Part shown: positions 54,208-62,999 of the stretch, piece after piece
Layout of the letters: every line of letters begins with the position of its first letter
Position numbering within the stretch: the first letter of the stretch is position 1
Source of the DNA: Massilia sp. BSC265
Lineage (GTDB): Bacteria; Pseudomonadota; Gammaproteobacteria; Burkholderiales; Burkholderiaceae_D
Direction of reading: 5' to 3'
DNA: 64,000 nucleotides
NCBI RefSeq assembly: GCF_000740675.1
Contig: NZ_JPXI01000029.1
Location: 496,001-560,000, forward strand
Notes under the pieces: model-generated
What the model was told of the DNA's origin: nothing
The model's input: only the letters and a program-made list of their open reading frames with translations
Database searches by the model: none
Made by a program: the position numbers and the translations under genes

Positions 54208-54663
54208 ATGATACCCGTTCCAAGCAAACCCATCGTCATCGACACCAATGTCTGTCTCGACCTGTTCGTGTTCCGCGACCCGCGCTTCCTGCCCTTGCTG
54301 GCAGCCCTGGAGTCGGGCGAGACGGTCGCGGTAACGCGCGCCGACTGCCGGGATGAATACCTGGCGGTGCTGAACTACCCTCACCTGCCGCTCGACGGGA
54401 GCAGCCGTGCACAGGCTGCGGCGCGCTTCGACGCCCTGCTGCGGGTGGTGGCGCCCGACGCGAAACACGTGCGCCTGCCGGTCTGCACCGACCGCGACGA
54501 CCAGAAATTCCTGGAAATCGCACGCGACGCCGGAGCGGAAGTCCTGGTCACCAAGGACAAGGCCCTGCTCAAGCTGGGCCGGCGCACCGCGCGCGAAGGC
54601 CTGTTCAAGATCATGCTGCCGGAAGCCTGGCTCAAGGCCAGGGCCGCTGCCGCGCTAGAATAA
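54208..54663 (+). CDS. PIN-domain protein, toxin-like
   Basis: 151 residues. Predicted RNase fold: VIDTNVCLDLFVF with the first Asp at about 11, DEYLAVLNYP near 49, DRDDQKFLEIARDAGAEVLVTKD near 95-117. The acidic residues are the expected metal set of the PIN_3 family, often called 'toxin-antitoxin component'. No antitoxin gene lies next to it, so it may be solitary or work differently. Confidence 0.75.
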   Translation: MIPVPSKPIVIDTNVCLDLFVFRDPRFLPLLAALESGETVAVTRADCRDEYLAVLNYPHLPLDGSSRAQAAARFDALLRVVAPDAKHVRLPVCTDRDDQKFLEIARDAGAEVLVTKDKALLKLGRRTAREGLFKIMLPEAWLKARAAAALE

Positions 54664-54688
54664 AACCATCCACATCAGTGTCGCCACC

Positions 54689-55846
54689 ATGAGCACTCCC
54701 GCATTGCATACCCGCCTGCCCGCCGTGGGCACCACTGTCTTCACCCGGATGTCGCAGCTCGCATTGGAGCACGGCGCCGTCAACCTCGGCCAGGGCTTCC
54801 CCGACTTCGGCTGCGACCCGAAGCTGGTCGACCTCGTGGGCGAGGCCATGCGCGCGGGACAGAACCAGTACGCCCCGATGACGGGCATCCCCGCGCTGCG
54901 CGCCGCCATCGCCGCCAAGGTCGAGAAGCTGTACGGCCGCCGCTACGACGATGCCGCCGAGATCACGGTCACGAACGGCGCCTCGCAGGCGATCCAGTCG
55001 GCCATCCTGTGCAGCGTGCATCCGGGCGACGAGGTCATCGTCATCGAACCGGCCTACGACTGCTACCTTCCCGCGATCGCACTCGCGGGCGGCGTGCCGG
55101 TGCCGGTGGCGATGCACATCGGCAGCGAAGGCTACAGCGTGCCCTGGGATGCGGTCGCCGCTGCCGTGACGCCGCGCACCCGCATGATCGTCGTGAACAC
55201 GCCGCACAACCCGACCGGCTCGATCCTGCGCGCCGCCGACCTCGACGCGCTGGCCGCCGTCGTGGCCGGCACCGACATCCTGGTCCTGTCGGACGAGGTC
55301 TACGAACACATGGTCTACGACGGCGAACAGCATGCCTCGGTGTCGCGCCATCCGGTGCTGGCCGAGCGCGCCTTCGTGGTGTCGAGCTTCGGCAAGACCT
55401 ACCACGTCACGGGCTGGAAGGTGGGCTACGTGGCCGCCCCGGCCGCGCTCACGGCGGAATTCCGCAAGGTCCACCAGTACAACGTGTTCAGCGTGAACAC
55501 GCCGATGCAGCACGGGATCGCCGCCTACATGCAGGACGCAAGACCCTACCTGGAGCTGCCTGCCTTCTACCAGAGGAAGCGCGACCTGTTCCGCGCAGGC
55601 CTGGCCGGTTCGCGCTTCGAACTGCTGCCTTCGAACGGCACCTATTTCCAGTGCGTGCGCTACGACGCGATATCGGGTCTGCCGGAAGCGGAATTCGCAA
55701 CATGGCTGACGGTGGAGGCCAACGTGGCGGCAATCCCGGTGTCGGCCTTCTACAGCCGGCCGACCGAATCGGGCATCGTGCGTTTCTGCTTTGCGAAGAA
55801 AGACGAAACGCTGAGGAAGGCGCTCGAGACGCTGAGCCGCCTGTGA
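54689..55846 (+). CDS. Methionine-type aminotransferase (class I/II PLP)
   Basis: 385 residues. NLGQGFPDFGCD near 32, TNGASQAIQSAIL, VVNTPHNPTGS near 170 with Asn and Pro, and the PLP Lys in SSFGKTYHVTGWKVGYV near 235. This is like YbdL, a methionine or kynurenine-type aminotransferase. The reaction is amino-group transfer to a 2-oxo acid; the in vivo amino donor is uncertain. Confidence 0.88.
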   Translation: MSTPALHTRLPAVGTTVFTRMSQLALEHGAVNLGQGFPDFGCDPKLVDLVGEAMRAGQNQYAPMTGIPALRAAIAAKVEKLYGRRYDDAAEITVTNGASQAIQSAILCSVHPGDEVIVIEPAYDCYLPAIALAGGVPVPVAMHIGSEGYSVPWDAVAAAVTPRTRMIVVNTPHNPTGSILRAADLDALAAVVAGTDILVLSDEVYEHMVYDGEQHASVSRHPVLAERAFVVSSFGKTYHVTGWKVGYVAAPAALTAEFRKVHQYNVFSVNTPMQHGIAAYMQDARPYLELPAFYQRKRDLFRAGLAGSRFELLPSNGTYFQCVRYDAISGLPEAEFATWLTVEANVAAIPVSAFYSRPTESGIVRFCFAKKDETLRKALETLSRL

Positions 55847-55873
55847 GGCCGCGGGACGACGGCGCGTGCCGCG

Positions 55874-56350
55874 CTAGGGGCGCGGGGATGGCTTCACCGC
55901 ACGCAATTGCTGGACCAGATAGGCCGTCTGCCGCTCGCAGACCGACCTGAGCTGGAGCAGGAGTTCGTGCGCGCGCGCCATGAAGCGCGCGTCGGCCTGC
56001 GCCCCCATGAATTCGCCCCGGTTCAAGGCCCGGAACATGCCGCGCAGCTCACCGGTCAGCGCGCCGATCTGCCTGTCGAATTCCTGGTTCGTCCTCGACG
56101 CGAGCGCCGCCCGCAAGACGCTGCCGACTTCCTGTTCGTTCCCCTTGGCGCGGGCCTTGGCCTCGCGGACGGCCGCCTCCACGGCGGCCATTTCACGGTC
56201 CATGCCTTCCTCCACCGAGGCCGCCAGTTCCGTCAGCCGCGCCGCCGCCTGGAGCCGGGCCTGCACGGAGGAATCGACGGGGGCCGGCTGCGCCAGCACG
56301 GCGCAGCTGATGGAACAACACGCGAGGCATGCAAGCAAGCGCGTCAGCAT
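55874..56350 (-). CDS. Small secreted helical protein, last gene of the msh run
   Basis: 158 residues with a signal peptide (LTRLLACLACCSISCAVLAQ). The mature part is coiled-coil-like and charged (RLTELAASVEEGMDREMAAVEAAVREAKARAK split in two heptad runs). No family recognised. The ATG is 4 bases after the mshN stop, so it is co-transcribed with the MSHA genes. Confidence 0.6.
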   Translation of the reverse strand: MLTRLLACLACCSISCAVLAQPAPVDSSVQARLQAAARLTELAASVEEGMDREMAAVEAAVREAKARAKGNEQEVGSVLRAALASRTNQEFDRQIGALTGELRGMFRALNRGEFMGAQADARFMARAHELLLQLRSVCERQTAYLVQQLRAVKPSPRP

Positions 56351-56354
56351 GCGT

Positions 56355-57482
56355 TCATCGCGCCAGCTGCCTGAGCTTGCGCTCCACGAAGCCCTGCAGT
56401 TCGCCGGACAGCGAAGCGCTGTCCAGCGCCTTCTGGAACGCCCCTGCCGCTTCCGGGTTGCGCTTCTCCGCCTGCAGCGAGATGCCCAGCCCCATCCACC
56501 ACGCCCCGTGCTGCGGCGCCGTGCGCAGCGCGGCCTGGTAGTGCTCGGCGGCCTCGCGGTGGCGCCCATCGCGGGCCAGCGCACCGGCCAGGAAGGCATG
56601 GTAGTCGCCATTCCCCGCGGCATGCGGCAGGGTGCGCATCAGGGTCTCGATACCGGAACCGCCGCGCTCGATCTGCAGGCGTGCGAGCAGCATTGCCATC
56701 GCCGGCTGGGCCGCGTCGAGCGCGAGCCCGGCCTGCAACTCGCGCATCGCCTCGTCCGGCCGCTTGGCCTCGATCAGAAGGCTGACCAGGGTCTGGCGCG
56801 AAGGCTCGTGGCGCGGGTCCACCTTCAAGGCTGCCTGCAGGCCGGCGATGGCCTCGGTCACGCGCCCGTCCTCCAGGCTGGCCAGGGCGCGCCGATAGGC
56901 GTTCTCGGCACGCTGCACCGGCGTTTCTTCCCTGCCGCCCTTGGCGGGCGCCGGGGCCTTCGGCGTCACGAACCTGGCAGGCTTGGCGGCTGGCGCCACC
57001 GCAGCGGGTTGGCTTCTTGTCGCAACCGGCTTTGGTGCGGCCGGCTTGGCGGGCTCGGCCTGGACAGGCGCTGCAGCCTGCGCCACCGGTTCCGGTGCCT
57101 CCGGCGTCACAGGCCTTGCGTGCCTCGATGCCGCCGGCGTTTTTTCGGTCGCGACAGCCGCTGCTGCCGGGGCGTTCAGGTCCTGGCGTGGCGGCACCGG
57201 CACCTCGAACGCCACGACCGGCGTGGCCACGGCGGGCGCCGGCGCCGCGACCGGAGCCGGGGGCGCGGCCGGGGCGGAAACCGGCTCCGCCCCGAAGAAG
57301 CGCCAGGCGGCAAAGCCGGCGGCCGTCACCAGCGCCGAGGCGCCGGCAACGACGGCGACGCGCGTCAACGGCCAGCCGCGCGCGGACGGCGGCACCGGCC
57401 TGACGTCGGACGGAAGCGGCACGGCCCCGGGTTGTCCCGCGCGTGCGTCCAGGTCCTGCAGCATCCGATTGATCAGGCTCAT
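56355..57482 (-). CDS. mshN: MSHA biogenesis protein MshN (TPR)
   Basis: 375 residues. MSLINRMLQDLDAR is the hallmark MshN N-terminus, followed by one membrane helix (VAVVAGASALVTAAGFAAW), a long Ala/Pro/Val linker and C-terminal TPRs (RAENAYRRALASLEDGRVTEA, YHAFLAGALARDGRHREAAE). It is a periplasmic scaffold of the MSHA pilus. Its ATG overlaps the mshM stop by 4 bases. Confidence 0.93.
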   Translation of the reverse strand: MSLINRMLQDLDARAGQPGAVPLPSDVRPVPPSARGWPLTRVAVVAGASALVTAAGFAAWRFFGAEPVSAPAAPPAPVAAPAPAVATPVVAFEVPVPPRQDLNAPAAAAVATEKTPAASRHARPVTPEAPEPVAQAAAPVQAEPAKPAAPKPVATRSQPAAVAPAAKPARFVTPKAPAPAKGGREETPVQRAENAYRRALASLEDGRVTEAIAGLQAALKVDPRHEPSRQTLVSLLIEAKRPDEAMRELQAGLALDAAQPAMAMLLARLQIERGGSGIETLMRTLPHAAGNGDYHAFLAGALARDGRHREAAEHYQAALRTAPQHGAWWMGLGISLQAEKRNPEAAGAFQKALDSASLSGELQGFVERKLRQLAR

Positions 57483-58369
57483 CGTGCAAACACCCATGCC
57501 AGCCCGGCAGCTGCCGAGAACACCGCGGCGCCGCCCGCCAGCCAGGTCCAGATGGTGCGGTGTACGCCGATCGTATCGCGCGCCGCCGTGGCCACATGGC
57601 TGCCGGCCACCTCGCGCTTGCCCTCGCCGTAGCTGAGCATCATGGCCTTGTGCGCCATGATGTTCACCAGGCGCGGCACACCGCCGCTGGCGCGGTAGAG
57701 CCCGCGGATCGCGGCGCGCGAGAACAGGCGCGCGCCGGTGAAGCCGGCCACGCGCAGGCGGTGCGCCACGTAGTAATCGAGGTCGTCGCGGCTGAGCGCG
57801 CCAAGGTGGTAGTGGAAGGTGATGCGCTGGGCGAGCTGGCGGATCGATTCCAGTTCCAGCTTGCGGTTCAGTTCCGGCTGGCCGAACAGGACGATCTGCA
57901 GCAGCTTGCGTTTCTCGGTTTCCAGGTTGGTGAGCAGGCGCAGGGCTTCCAGGCTTTCCACGGGAATCGCCTGCGCCTCGTCCAGGCACAGCACCACGCG
58001 CAGGTCCTGGCCCGCGAGTTCCAGCAGGCGCAGGTTGATGGCCTTGAGCACCCGGTGCTGGTCGACGTCGCGCTCGAGCGCGATCTCCAGCTCGTCGGCC
58101 AGGGCCAGCATTAGCGTGCGCGGCTCCAGGTAGGGGTTCGGGATGTAGGCGGTGACGAAGCCTTCGCCCAGCGTGGCCATGAATTTACGGCATAGCAGGG
58201 TCTTGCCGGTGCCGACTTCGCCCGTGATCTTGATGAAGCCTTCGCCGCTGCGCGCCGCCACCAGCAGCGTGTTCAGGGCCTCCTGCGAGCGTGCGCTGCC
58301 GAAGAAGAAGCTGGTGTCCGGGGTGATCCCGAAAGGCAGCTCGCGCAGGCCGAAGTGGGCGGCGTACAT
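57479..58369 (-). CDS. mshM: MSHA biogenesis ATPase MshM (ExeA-like)
   Basis: 296 residues. MYAAHFGLRELPFGITPDTSF start, Walker A TGEVGTGKTLLCRK near 51, Walker B VVLCLDEAQAIP near 125, and a C-terminal membrane helix (IWTWLAGGAAVFSAAAG). An AAA+ ATPase, probably helping assembly of the secretin. Shares one base with mshL. Confidence 0.94.
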   Translation of the reverse strand: MYAAHFGLRELPFGITPDTSFFFGSARSQEALNTLLVAARSGEGFIKITGEVGTGKTLLCRKFMATLGEGFVTAYIPNPYLEPRTLMLALADELEIALERDVDQHRVLKAINLRLLELAGQDLRVVLCLDEAQAIPVESLEALRLLTNLETEKRKLLQIVLFGQPELNRKLELESIRQLAQRITFHYHLGALSRDDLDYYVAHRLRVAGFTGARLFSRAAIRGLYRASGGVPRLVNIMAHKAMMLSYGEGKREVAGSHVATAARDTIGVHRTIWTWLAGGAAVFSAAAGLAWVFAR

Positions 58370-60171
58370 CAGCGCCGCTCCCGGCTGCGCGGATCGAGCG
58401 CCTCGATGCGGCGGCTCGCGTCCAGCAAGTCCTGGCTCCAGTCGTTGGCGCCCTCGACGATGGTCGGCTTGATCAGGACCACCAGCTCGCGCTTCTGGCT
58501 GGTGCGGGTCTTGTTGCGGAACAGCGCCCCCAGCACGGGCACCTTGCCGGCGCCCGGCAGCTGGTCGACGTCGCCGCTCGACACCTGGCGCATCAGGCCG
58601 CCGATCGCGACCACCTGGCCGCTCTGGCCGCGCACGTAGCTGTCCAGCTCCGAGGTGGACGATGCCGCGAGCGGCAGGGTCAGGGTGCCGGCCGAGCCGA
58701 GGTCGACGTTCTTGGTGACGGTCGAGACCTGGCTCACCGACGGGTGCACGTGCAGCAGGATATTGCCCTTGTCGTCGATCTGCGGGGTCACATCCAGCAC
58801 CACGCCCGAGAAGAATGGCTGCAGGATCACGCTCGGGGTATTGGTGGTGCCGCTGTCGTTGGTGTTGATGGTGTTGGTCACGCCGGTGACGAAGAATTCG
58901 TCGGTACCGATCTTCAGCACGGCCTTCTGGTTGTTCATCGCCGCCACGCGCGGACTGGACAGCACATGGACCTGGCCCTGCGACTCCAGGAAGGAAATCA
59001 GGGCCGCGAAGTTATTGGTCTGGAAGGCGAAGCCGAACAGCGAACCGGCCGCGGAAGCCGCGTTCGACAGAGAGAAGCCGGTGCTGGCGGCCAGGCCCTG
59101 GCCGTTGTTGATGAGCGCCGGCTGGCCGCCGGTATAGGGCAGCGGCGCCAGGTTGGCGCCCGGCGCGATCATGCCGCCGGAGACCCGGTTCGGGTGCGAG
59201 CTCCTGATCGAGGCGAAGGAGGCCCAGTTGATGCCGCTCTGGAAGCTGTCGTTCAGTTCGACTTCGAGGATCTTGGCTTCCAGGATCACCTGGCGGTCGA
59301 CCGCCAGCTGGGTCGCCTTCAGATAGGCGTCGACGCTGCGCAGTTCTTCCGGCATGGCACGGATCACCAGCACGCCCGACTGCGGGCTGATCACCACGCT
59401 GCGCCCGCCCTCCTTCGAGCCGACGATGGCTTCCAGCGCAGCCTTCAGCTCGCTCCAGAAATCGTTCTCGGAGGTGGTGCGAATATCGGTGCTGTCGAGC
59501 TGCACGTTGTTGCTGCCGGTGCGGTTGGACGTGCTGTCGCCGCCCGTGTTGCCCTGTCCGGTGCCGGGATTGCCGCGGTTGCCGGTGCCGTCCCGGCCCG
59601 CGTCTGCCACCGAGGTCGAGCTGACCCGCAAGTTCGAGGTGCCGCGGCGCTTGGCGGTCAGGTAGTTCACCTGGAACATCCGGGTCTGCATCGTGAGCGG
59701 GCGGATCGTGATGCGGGTGCCGTCGATCTTGTAGTCGTAGCCGTACATCTCGCGGATCGCTTCGAGCGTCTCGCCGATGGTCACGTCCTTCAGGTTGGCG
59801 CTGATGTTGCCCGAGACATCGGGATGGACCAGCATGTTGTAGCGGGTCCCGGCCACGATCGAACGGAAGAACTGCTGCGCCGGCACGTTATTGAACGACA
59901 CGTTGAAGCGTTCCTCGAGCGCCGGCCTGGCTTTCGGCAACTGGCTGGCCAGCGCGCTGGCCGGAGGCAGCAGCGCGTTGGCGACGGCATCGTCGACCGC
60001 CGGCGCGGCCGCGGGTTTGGCCTGTGCCTTGGCCATCTCCTTGCCGATTGCGTCATAGGTCTCGTGCTGCGAAGTGGTCTGGCAGCCAGACAGCAGCAGC
60101 GCGCCGGCGACGGCGGCGGACGTCAGGGAGAGTTTGTTCATCATGGTACGTGGCATGGAGCGATTCGTCAT
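58369..60171 (-). CDS. mshL: MSHA pilus secretin MshL
   Basis: 600 residues from the ATG at 60171, which overlaps the mshK stop. Lipobox LLLSGC near residues 25-30. Secretin short domain about 90-170 (FNVSFNNVPAQQFFRSIVAG), a Gly/Asn/Ser-rich insert about 185-225, then the N-domain, VILEAKILEVELNDSFQSGINW and the secretin core near 410-570 with VLSSPRVAAMNNQKAVLKIG. It forms the outer-membrane channel for the MSHA pilus. Confidence 0.95.
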   Translation of the reverse strand: MTNRSMPRTMMNKLSLTSAAVAGALLLSGCQTTSQHETYDAIGKEMAKAQAKPAAAPAVDDAVANALLPPASALASQLPKARPALEERFNVSFNNVPAQQFFRSIVAGTRYNMLVHPDVSGNISANLKDVTIGETLEAIREMYGYDYKIDGTRITIRPLTMQTRMFQVNYLTAKRRGTSNLRVSSTSVADAGRDGTGNRGNPGTGQGNTGGDSTSNRTGSNNVQLDSTDIRTTSENDFWSELKAALEAIVGSKEGGRSVVISPQSGVLVIRAMPEELRSVDAYLKATQLAVDRQVILEAKILEVELNDSFQSGINWASFASIRSSHPNRVSGGMIAPGANLAPLPYTGGQPALINNGQGLAASTGFSLSNAASAAGSLFGFAFQTNNFAALISFLESQGQVHVLSSPRVAAMNNQKAVLKIGTDEFFVTGVTNTINTNDSGTTNTPSVILQPFFSGVVLDVTPQIDDKGNILLHVHPSVSQVSTVTKNVDLGSAGTLTLPLAASSTSELDSYVRGQSGQVVAIGGLMRQVSSGDVDQLPGAGKVPVLGALFRNKTRTSQKRELVVLIKPTIVEGANDWSQDLLDASRRIEALDPRSRERR

Positions 60172-60563
60172 TGGGCGGCTGGCGTCATGCCTGCGGTCGT
60201 GGCCTCGGGTGGATCGAGGCGCAGCACCTGGCGCTCGCGGCCGCGCACCAGCTCGACCTCGGTCTGGGTCATGCGAGCCACGCGGGCGCCCCGGAAACTG
60301 TCGCCGAGGCGCACCGTCTCGCCGTCGATCACGGCCACGTGGCGTCCACCCGCGCGTGGCGCGATCAGGACCGACTGCAGGCGCGCCAGGCCGTCGCCGG
60401 CGCCCGCGGGACGGCTGGTGTCCAGCGCGGCTGGCGGGCGGGTCGGGTCGGCAAGCGTCTGCGCGGCGGCCGGCAGGCTTGCCAACAGCAGGGTTGCCGA
60501 GAGGGTGGCCAGCGGAGTGGCCCAACGCGGGGCGAGGGTCGGTTTGTTCACAGCTTCATCCAT
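60168..60563 (-). CDS. mshK: MSHA biogenesis protein MshK
   Basis: 131 residues. After a signal helix (TPLATLSATLLLASLPAAAQ) the stretch TLADPTRPPAALD is the MshK mark, as are LQSVLIAPRAGGRHVAVIDG and VRLGDSF. A small periplasmic PilP-like protein between mshJ and mshL. Overlaps mshJ by 16 bases. Confidence 0.9.
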   Translation of the reverse strand: MDEAVNKPTLAPRWATPLATLSATLLLASLPAAAQTLADPTRPPAALDTSRPAGAGDGLARLQSVLIAPRAGGRHVAVIDGETVRLGDSFRGARVARMTQTEVELVRGRERQVLRLDPPEATTAGMTPAAQ

Positions 60564-61285
60564 TTGCGGTCCAGACTCAGGGTATAGAGCGTGAGCGTCA
60601 GCCGTGACGCCGGGTACTCTTCCACGTCGAGCTGCGCCCTGCCCCAGAACAGGCGGGTCGGCATCGCTTCGAGCGCGCTCATGTAATCGACCATGTCGAG
60701 ATAATTGCCGCGCACGGTGACTTCGACGCCGTGGCGGTACAGCAAGGCAGGACTTGGTGCCTGCCCGGGCGCGGCCGCCGGGGATTCGGCAGGCGCAGCC
60801 GCAGCGGTGACCGCCGGCGCTATCCCACCCGACTGTGCGCCCGCCACGCCGGCGAGCGAGGACATCGACTCGACCGGCAGCGTGCGCATCGACACCAGCT
60901 TGAGTCGGGCGTTGGCGCGCAGGATCGTATCGACCAGCGGGGCCATGCGCTCCGGCGGCACCAGGCCGTGTTCCATCGCCAGCAGCGAATCGCCCAGCGC
61001 GGCGGTTTCCCGGCGAATGGCTTCCAGCTTCTCGCGCGCCGGCGCATCCGGATCGACCTGGTAGGCCTGCACCTTGGCGGCGATCTCGCCATCCATCCCC
61101 ATCAGGTTGTTCTGTTGCTGGCCGATCTGCCGGCGCAAGGCGTCATGCTCGCGGTAGATCGGGCCCAGCACGGTGACATGGCCGACGAACACGATCAGGG
61201 TGGCGGCCGCGCCGAACAGCAGGCCGCGCTCGCGCAGCGTGAGCGCATCGACGCGCGCCATCAGCTCGAGAAGACGCCCCTTCAT
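60548..61285 (-). CDS. mshJ: MSHA biogenesis protein MshJ (PilO-like)
   Basis: 245 residues. ARVDALTLRERGLLFGAAATLIVFVG is the cytoplasmic stub and membrane helix; a coiled coil (about 45-115) and an alpha-beta domain (VEVTVRGNYLDMVDYMSALEAM) follow. It has an Ala/Pro-rich insert around 160-185. Inner-membrane platform protein. Confidence 0.91.
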   Translation of the reverse strand: MKGRLLELMARVDALTLRERGLLFGAAATLIVFVGHVTVLGPIYREHDALRRQIGQQQNNLMGMDGEIAAKVQAYQVDPDAPAREKLEAIRRETAALGDSLLAMEHGLVPPERMAPLVDTILRANARLKLVSMRTLPVESMSSLAGVAGAQSGGIAPAVTAAAAPAESPAAAPGQAPSPALLYRHGVEVTVRGNYLDMVDYMSALEAMPTRLFWGRAQLDVEEYPASRLTLTLYTLSLDRKWMKL

Positions 61286-61929
61286 TTGCGCGGCTCCTCG
61301 GGTACCGATTGGAGGCTGAACTCGACATAGGGTGCGGCGACCGTGACCTGCCCGCCCTCGGCGCTGGCCGTGTTTAGGGGCGCCGACTGGCCGATCGACA
61401 GGCTGGCGAAGGATTTACCCTGCATCAGCGGCTCCCCGGTCAGGCGCGCCAGGTAGCCGGGAATCGTGGCGGGGTCCATGGTGCGGCCGCGGATCCCGAT
61501 GTCCCTGCCGCCGCCCGAGACGCTGACGCCGGTCAGCCACAGTCCGGTCACGCTCTGGCGCGCCAGGGCCTTGAAGTAGCCGGCATAGCCTGTGGTGTCG
61601 CCCAGCTCGCCGCGCTCGATCACGCGCGAGATGTTGCGCAGCGCCGCCAGCTGGGCCTGGGCCTCGGCGATCTCGACGTCGAGTTCCTTGTTCTTCTGGC
61701 GCGGCGCGAACTCGGCATTCACGCTGGCCAGCCGCGCCTGCTTCTGCTCCAGGCGCGCCGCGCCGGCCTGGGCTTGCGCCTTGAGGCTGGCGGTCTGCAT
61801 CCGGCCGTAGCTGGCCAGGCCGGCGATGCCGCCCACCAGCACGAGCAGCGACAGCGCCATCGTGCTTGCTGTCAGGACTTTTTTCTGCGGCAGGAATGCC
61901 GGATTGAACAGGTTGATCTGCTGGCTCAT
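61282..61929 (-). CDS. mshI2: MSHA biogenesis protein MshI2 (PilN-like)
   Basis: 215 residues. SQQINLFNPAFLPQKKVL is the PilN-type motif that contacts the PilM-like actin fold, then a membrane helix (ALSLLVLVGGIAGLASYG), a coiled coil and a periplasmic domain. Overlaps both neighbours by 4 bases. Confidence 0.9.
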   Translation of the reverse strand: MSQQINLFNPAFLPQKKVLTASTMALSLLVLVGGIAGLASYGRMQTASLKAQAQAGAARLEQKQARLASVNAEFAPRQKNKELDVEIAEAQAQLAALRNISRVIERGELGDTTGYAGYFKALARQSVTGLWLTGVSVSGGGRDIGIRGRTMDPATIPGYLARLTGEPLMQGKSFASLSIGQSAPLNTASAEGGQVTVAAPYVEFSLQSVPEEPRK

Positions 61930-62861
61930 GCCGCCGCCTCTGTGCGCAGGGCCGCGCCCAGCGGGATGAAGAAGCGCTGCTGCACGGCCTTGTCCTTTAG
62001 CTCGGGGGTGCGTTCCAGGTCGAACACCGTGGCCAGGTCGAGGGTCTCCACCGGCGTGTACAGGTTGCTCGACAGGTAGTCGTCCAGCCCGCTCACGGCC
62101 GACGGCCCGAGCACCAGCTTGGCGATGCTGATGAAGGAATACTGGCGTTCGAAGTTGTCGAGCGAACGCTGCAGCTCCAGCGTAATCCGGTCGAAGCTGG
62201 CATGCTTGCGGTCGTGGTCCGGTTCGAGCAGCTGGTCGAGCGTGATGTCGATCCGGCGCGTCAGGTAGAGTTCGCCACGGTAGGTCACGGTCAGCAGTCC
62301 GCCCTCCTGGCCGAACGAGAGCATCGCCACGCCACGGTTCTCGGGCGCGATCAGTGCCGAAATATTGCGCTGCGCCATTTCCGGAATATCGATCACTTCC
62401 AGCCCGACCTTCGCATCGAGAAAGAGCTGCTGGCGTGGCCTGATGACGGTGTCACGCGCCGCCACCACGAACACCGACTGCTGGGCGCGCACCTGGGCGG
62501 CGTCCACCGGGATGTCGAGCACGTCGATGGTCGCATCAAGGACAGGGAAATCGAGGATGTCCTTCAGGCGCCAGCGCACCGCCGTCTTCATCTCTTCGCG
62601 CGGCACGTTCGGCGCCTCGAGGTTGATCACCTGGTATTCGCCGGGTGCAAGCAGGGTCACGCAGCGGCAGGCGTTGGCCTGGCCTTCGCGCGCCGCTTTC
62701 TCCAGCGATTCGACGTCGGGTTTGCCATCCAGGAAACGAGCGAAATGCACGAAGGGCTTGCCCTCCGCGGCTGGCTTGACGCCGGCGGCGGCGATCCCGT
62801 CCGCCAGGAGGGCAATCGCCAGCCAGCCATCCTTTTTCTTGGATCTCTTAAAAAAACGCAT
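61926..62861 (-). CDS. mshI: MSHA biogenesis protein MshI (PilM-like)
   Basis: 311 residues. A soluble actin-like/PilM fold: MRFFKRSKKKDGWLAIAL at the start, EEMKTAVRWRLKDILDFPV near 93, NISALIAPENRGVAML near 172. It is the cytoplasmic member of the alignment complex. First gene after the 138-base gap from mshQ. Confidence 0.91.
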   Translation of the reverse strand: MRFFKRSKKKDGWLAIALLADGIAAAGVKPAAEGKPFVHFARFLDGKPDVESLEKAAREGQANACRCVTLLAPGEYQVINLEAPNVPREEMKTAVRWRLKDILDFPVLDATIDVLDIPVDAAQVRAQQSVFVVAARDTVIRPRQQLFLDAKVGLEVIDIPEMAQRNISALIAPENRGVAMLSFGQEGGLLTVTYRGELYLTRRIDITLDQLLEPDHDRKHASFDRITLELQRSLDNFERQYSFISIAKLVLGPSAVSGLDDYLSSNLYTPVETLDLATVFDLERTPELKDKAVQQRFFIPLGAALRTEAAA

Positions 62862-62900
62862 GCAAGCAGTCGATGGACGCGAAAGTCATTCCGTTGCGCA

Positions 62901-62924
62901 AAGGCTTGATTATATTCAAGCCTT
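62901..62924 (-). promoter_or_regulatory. mshI promoter: -10 inside a 9-bp inverted repeat
   Basis: AAGGCTTGA (62901-62909) pairs with TCAAGCCTT (62916-62924) around TTATAT. On the minus strand a perfect TATAAT (62914-62909) lies in the centre, 48 bases upstream of the mshI ATG. It reads as an operator overlapping the -10, or as a hairpin ending mshQ; there is no T-run. Confidence 0.55.
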
Positions 62925-62999
62925 GCCGGAATTGATCATAAAAAATCGCGTTGGCTCCAAATCGTTTGCGTTTTCGGCTGCTTTGCCACGCTCCCCTGA

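Noticed and set aside
56355..62861. Reading the cluster as pilMNOPQ of type IV pili
   Set aside because: MSLINRMLQDLDAR (MshN), the ExeA-like MshM and TLADPTRPPA (MshK), with the DUF6701 protein in front, fit MSHA and not PilMNOPQ.
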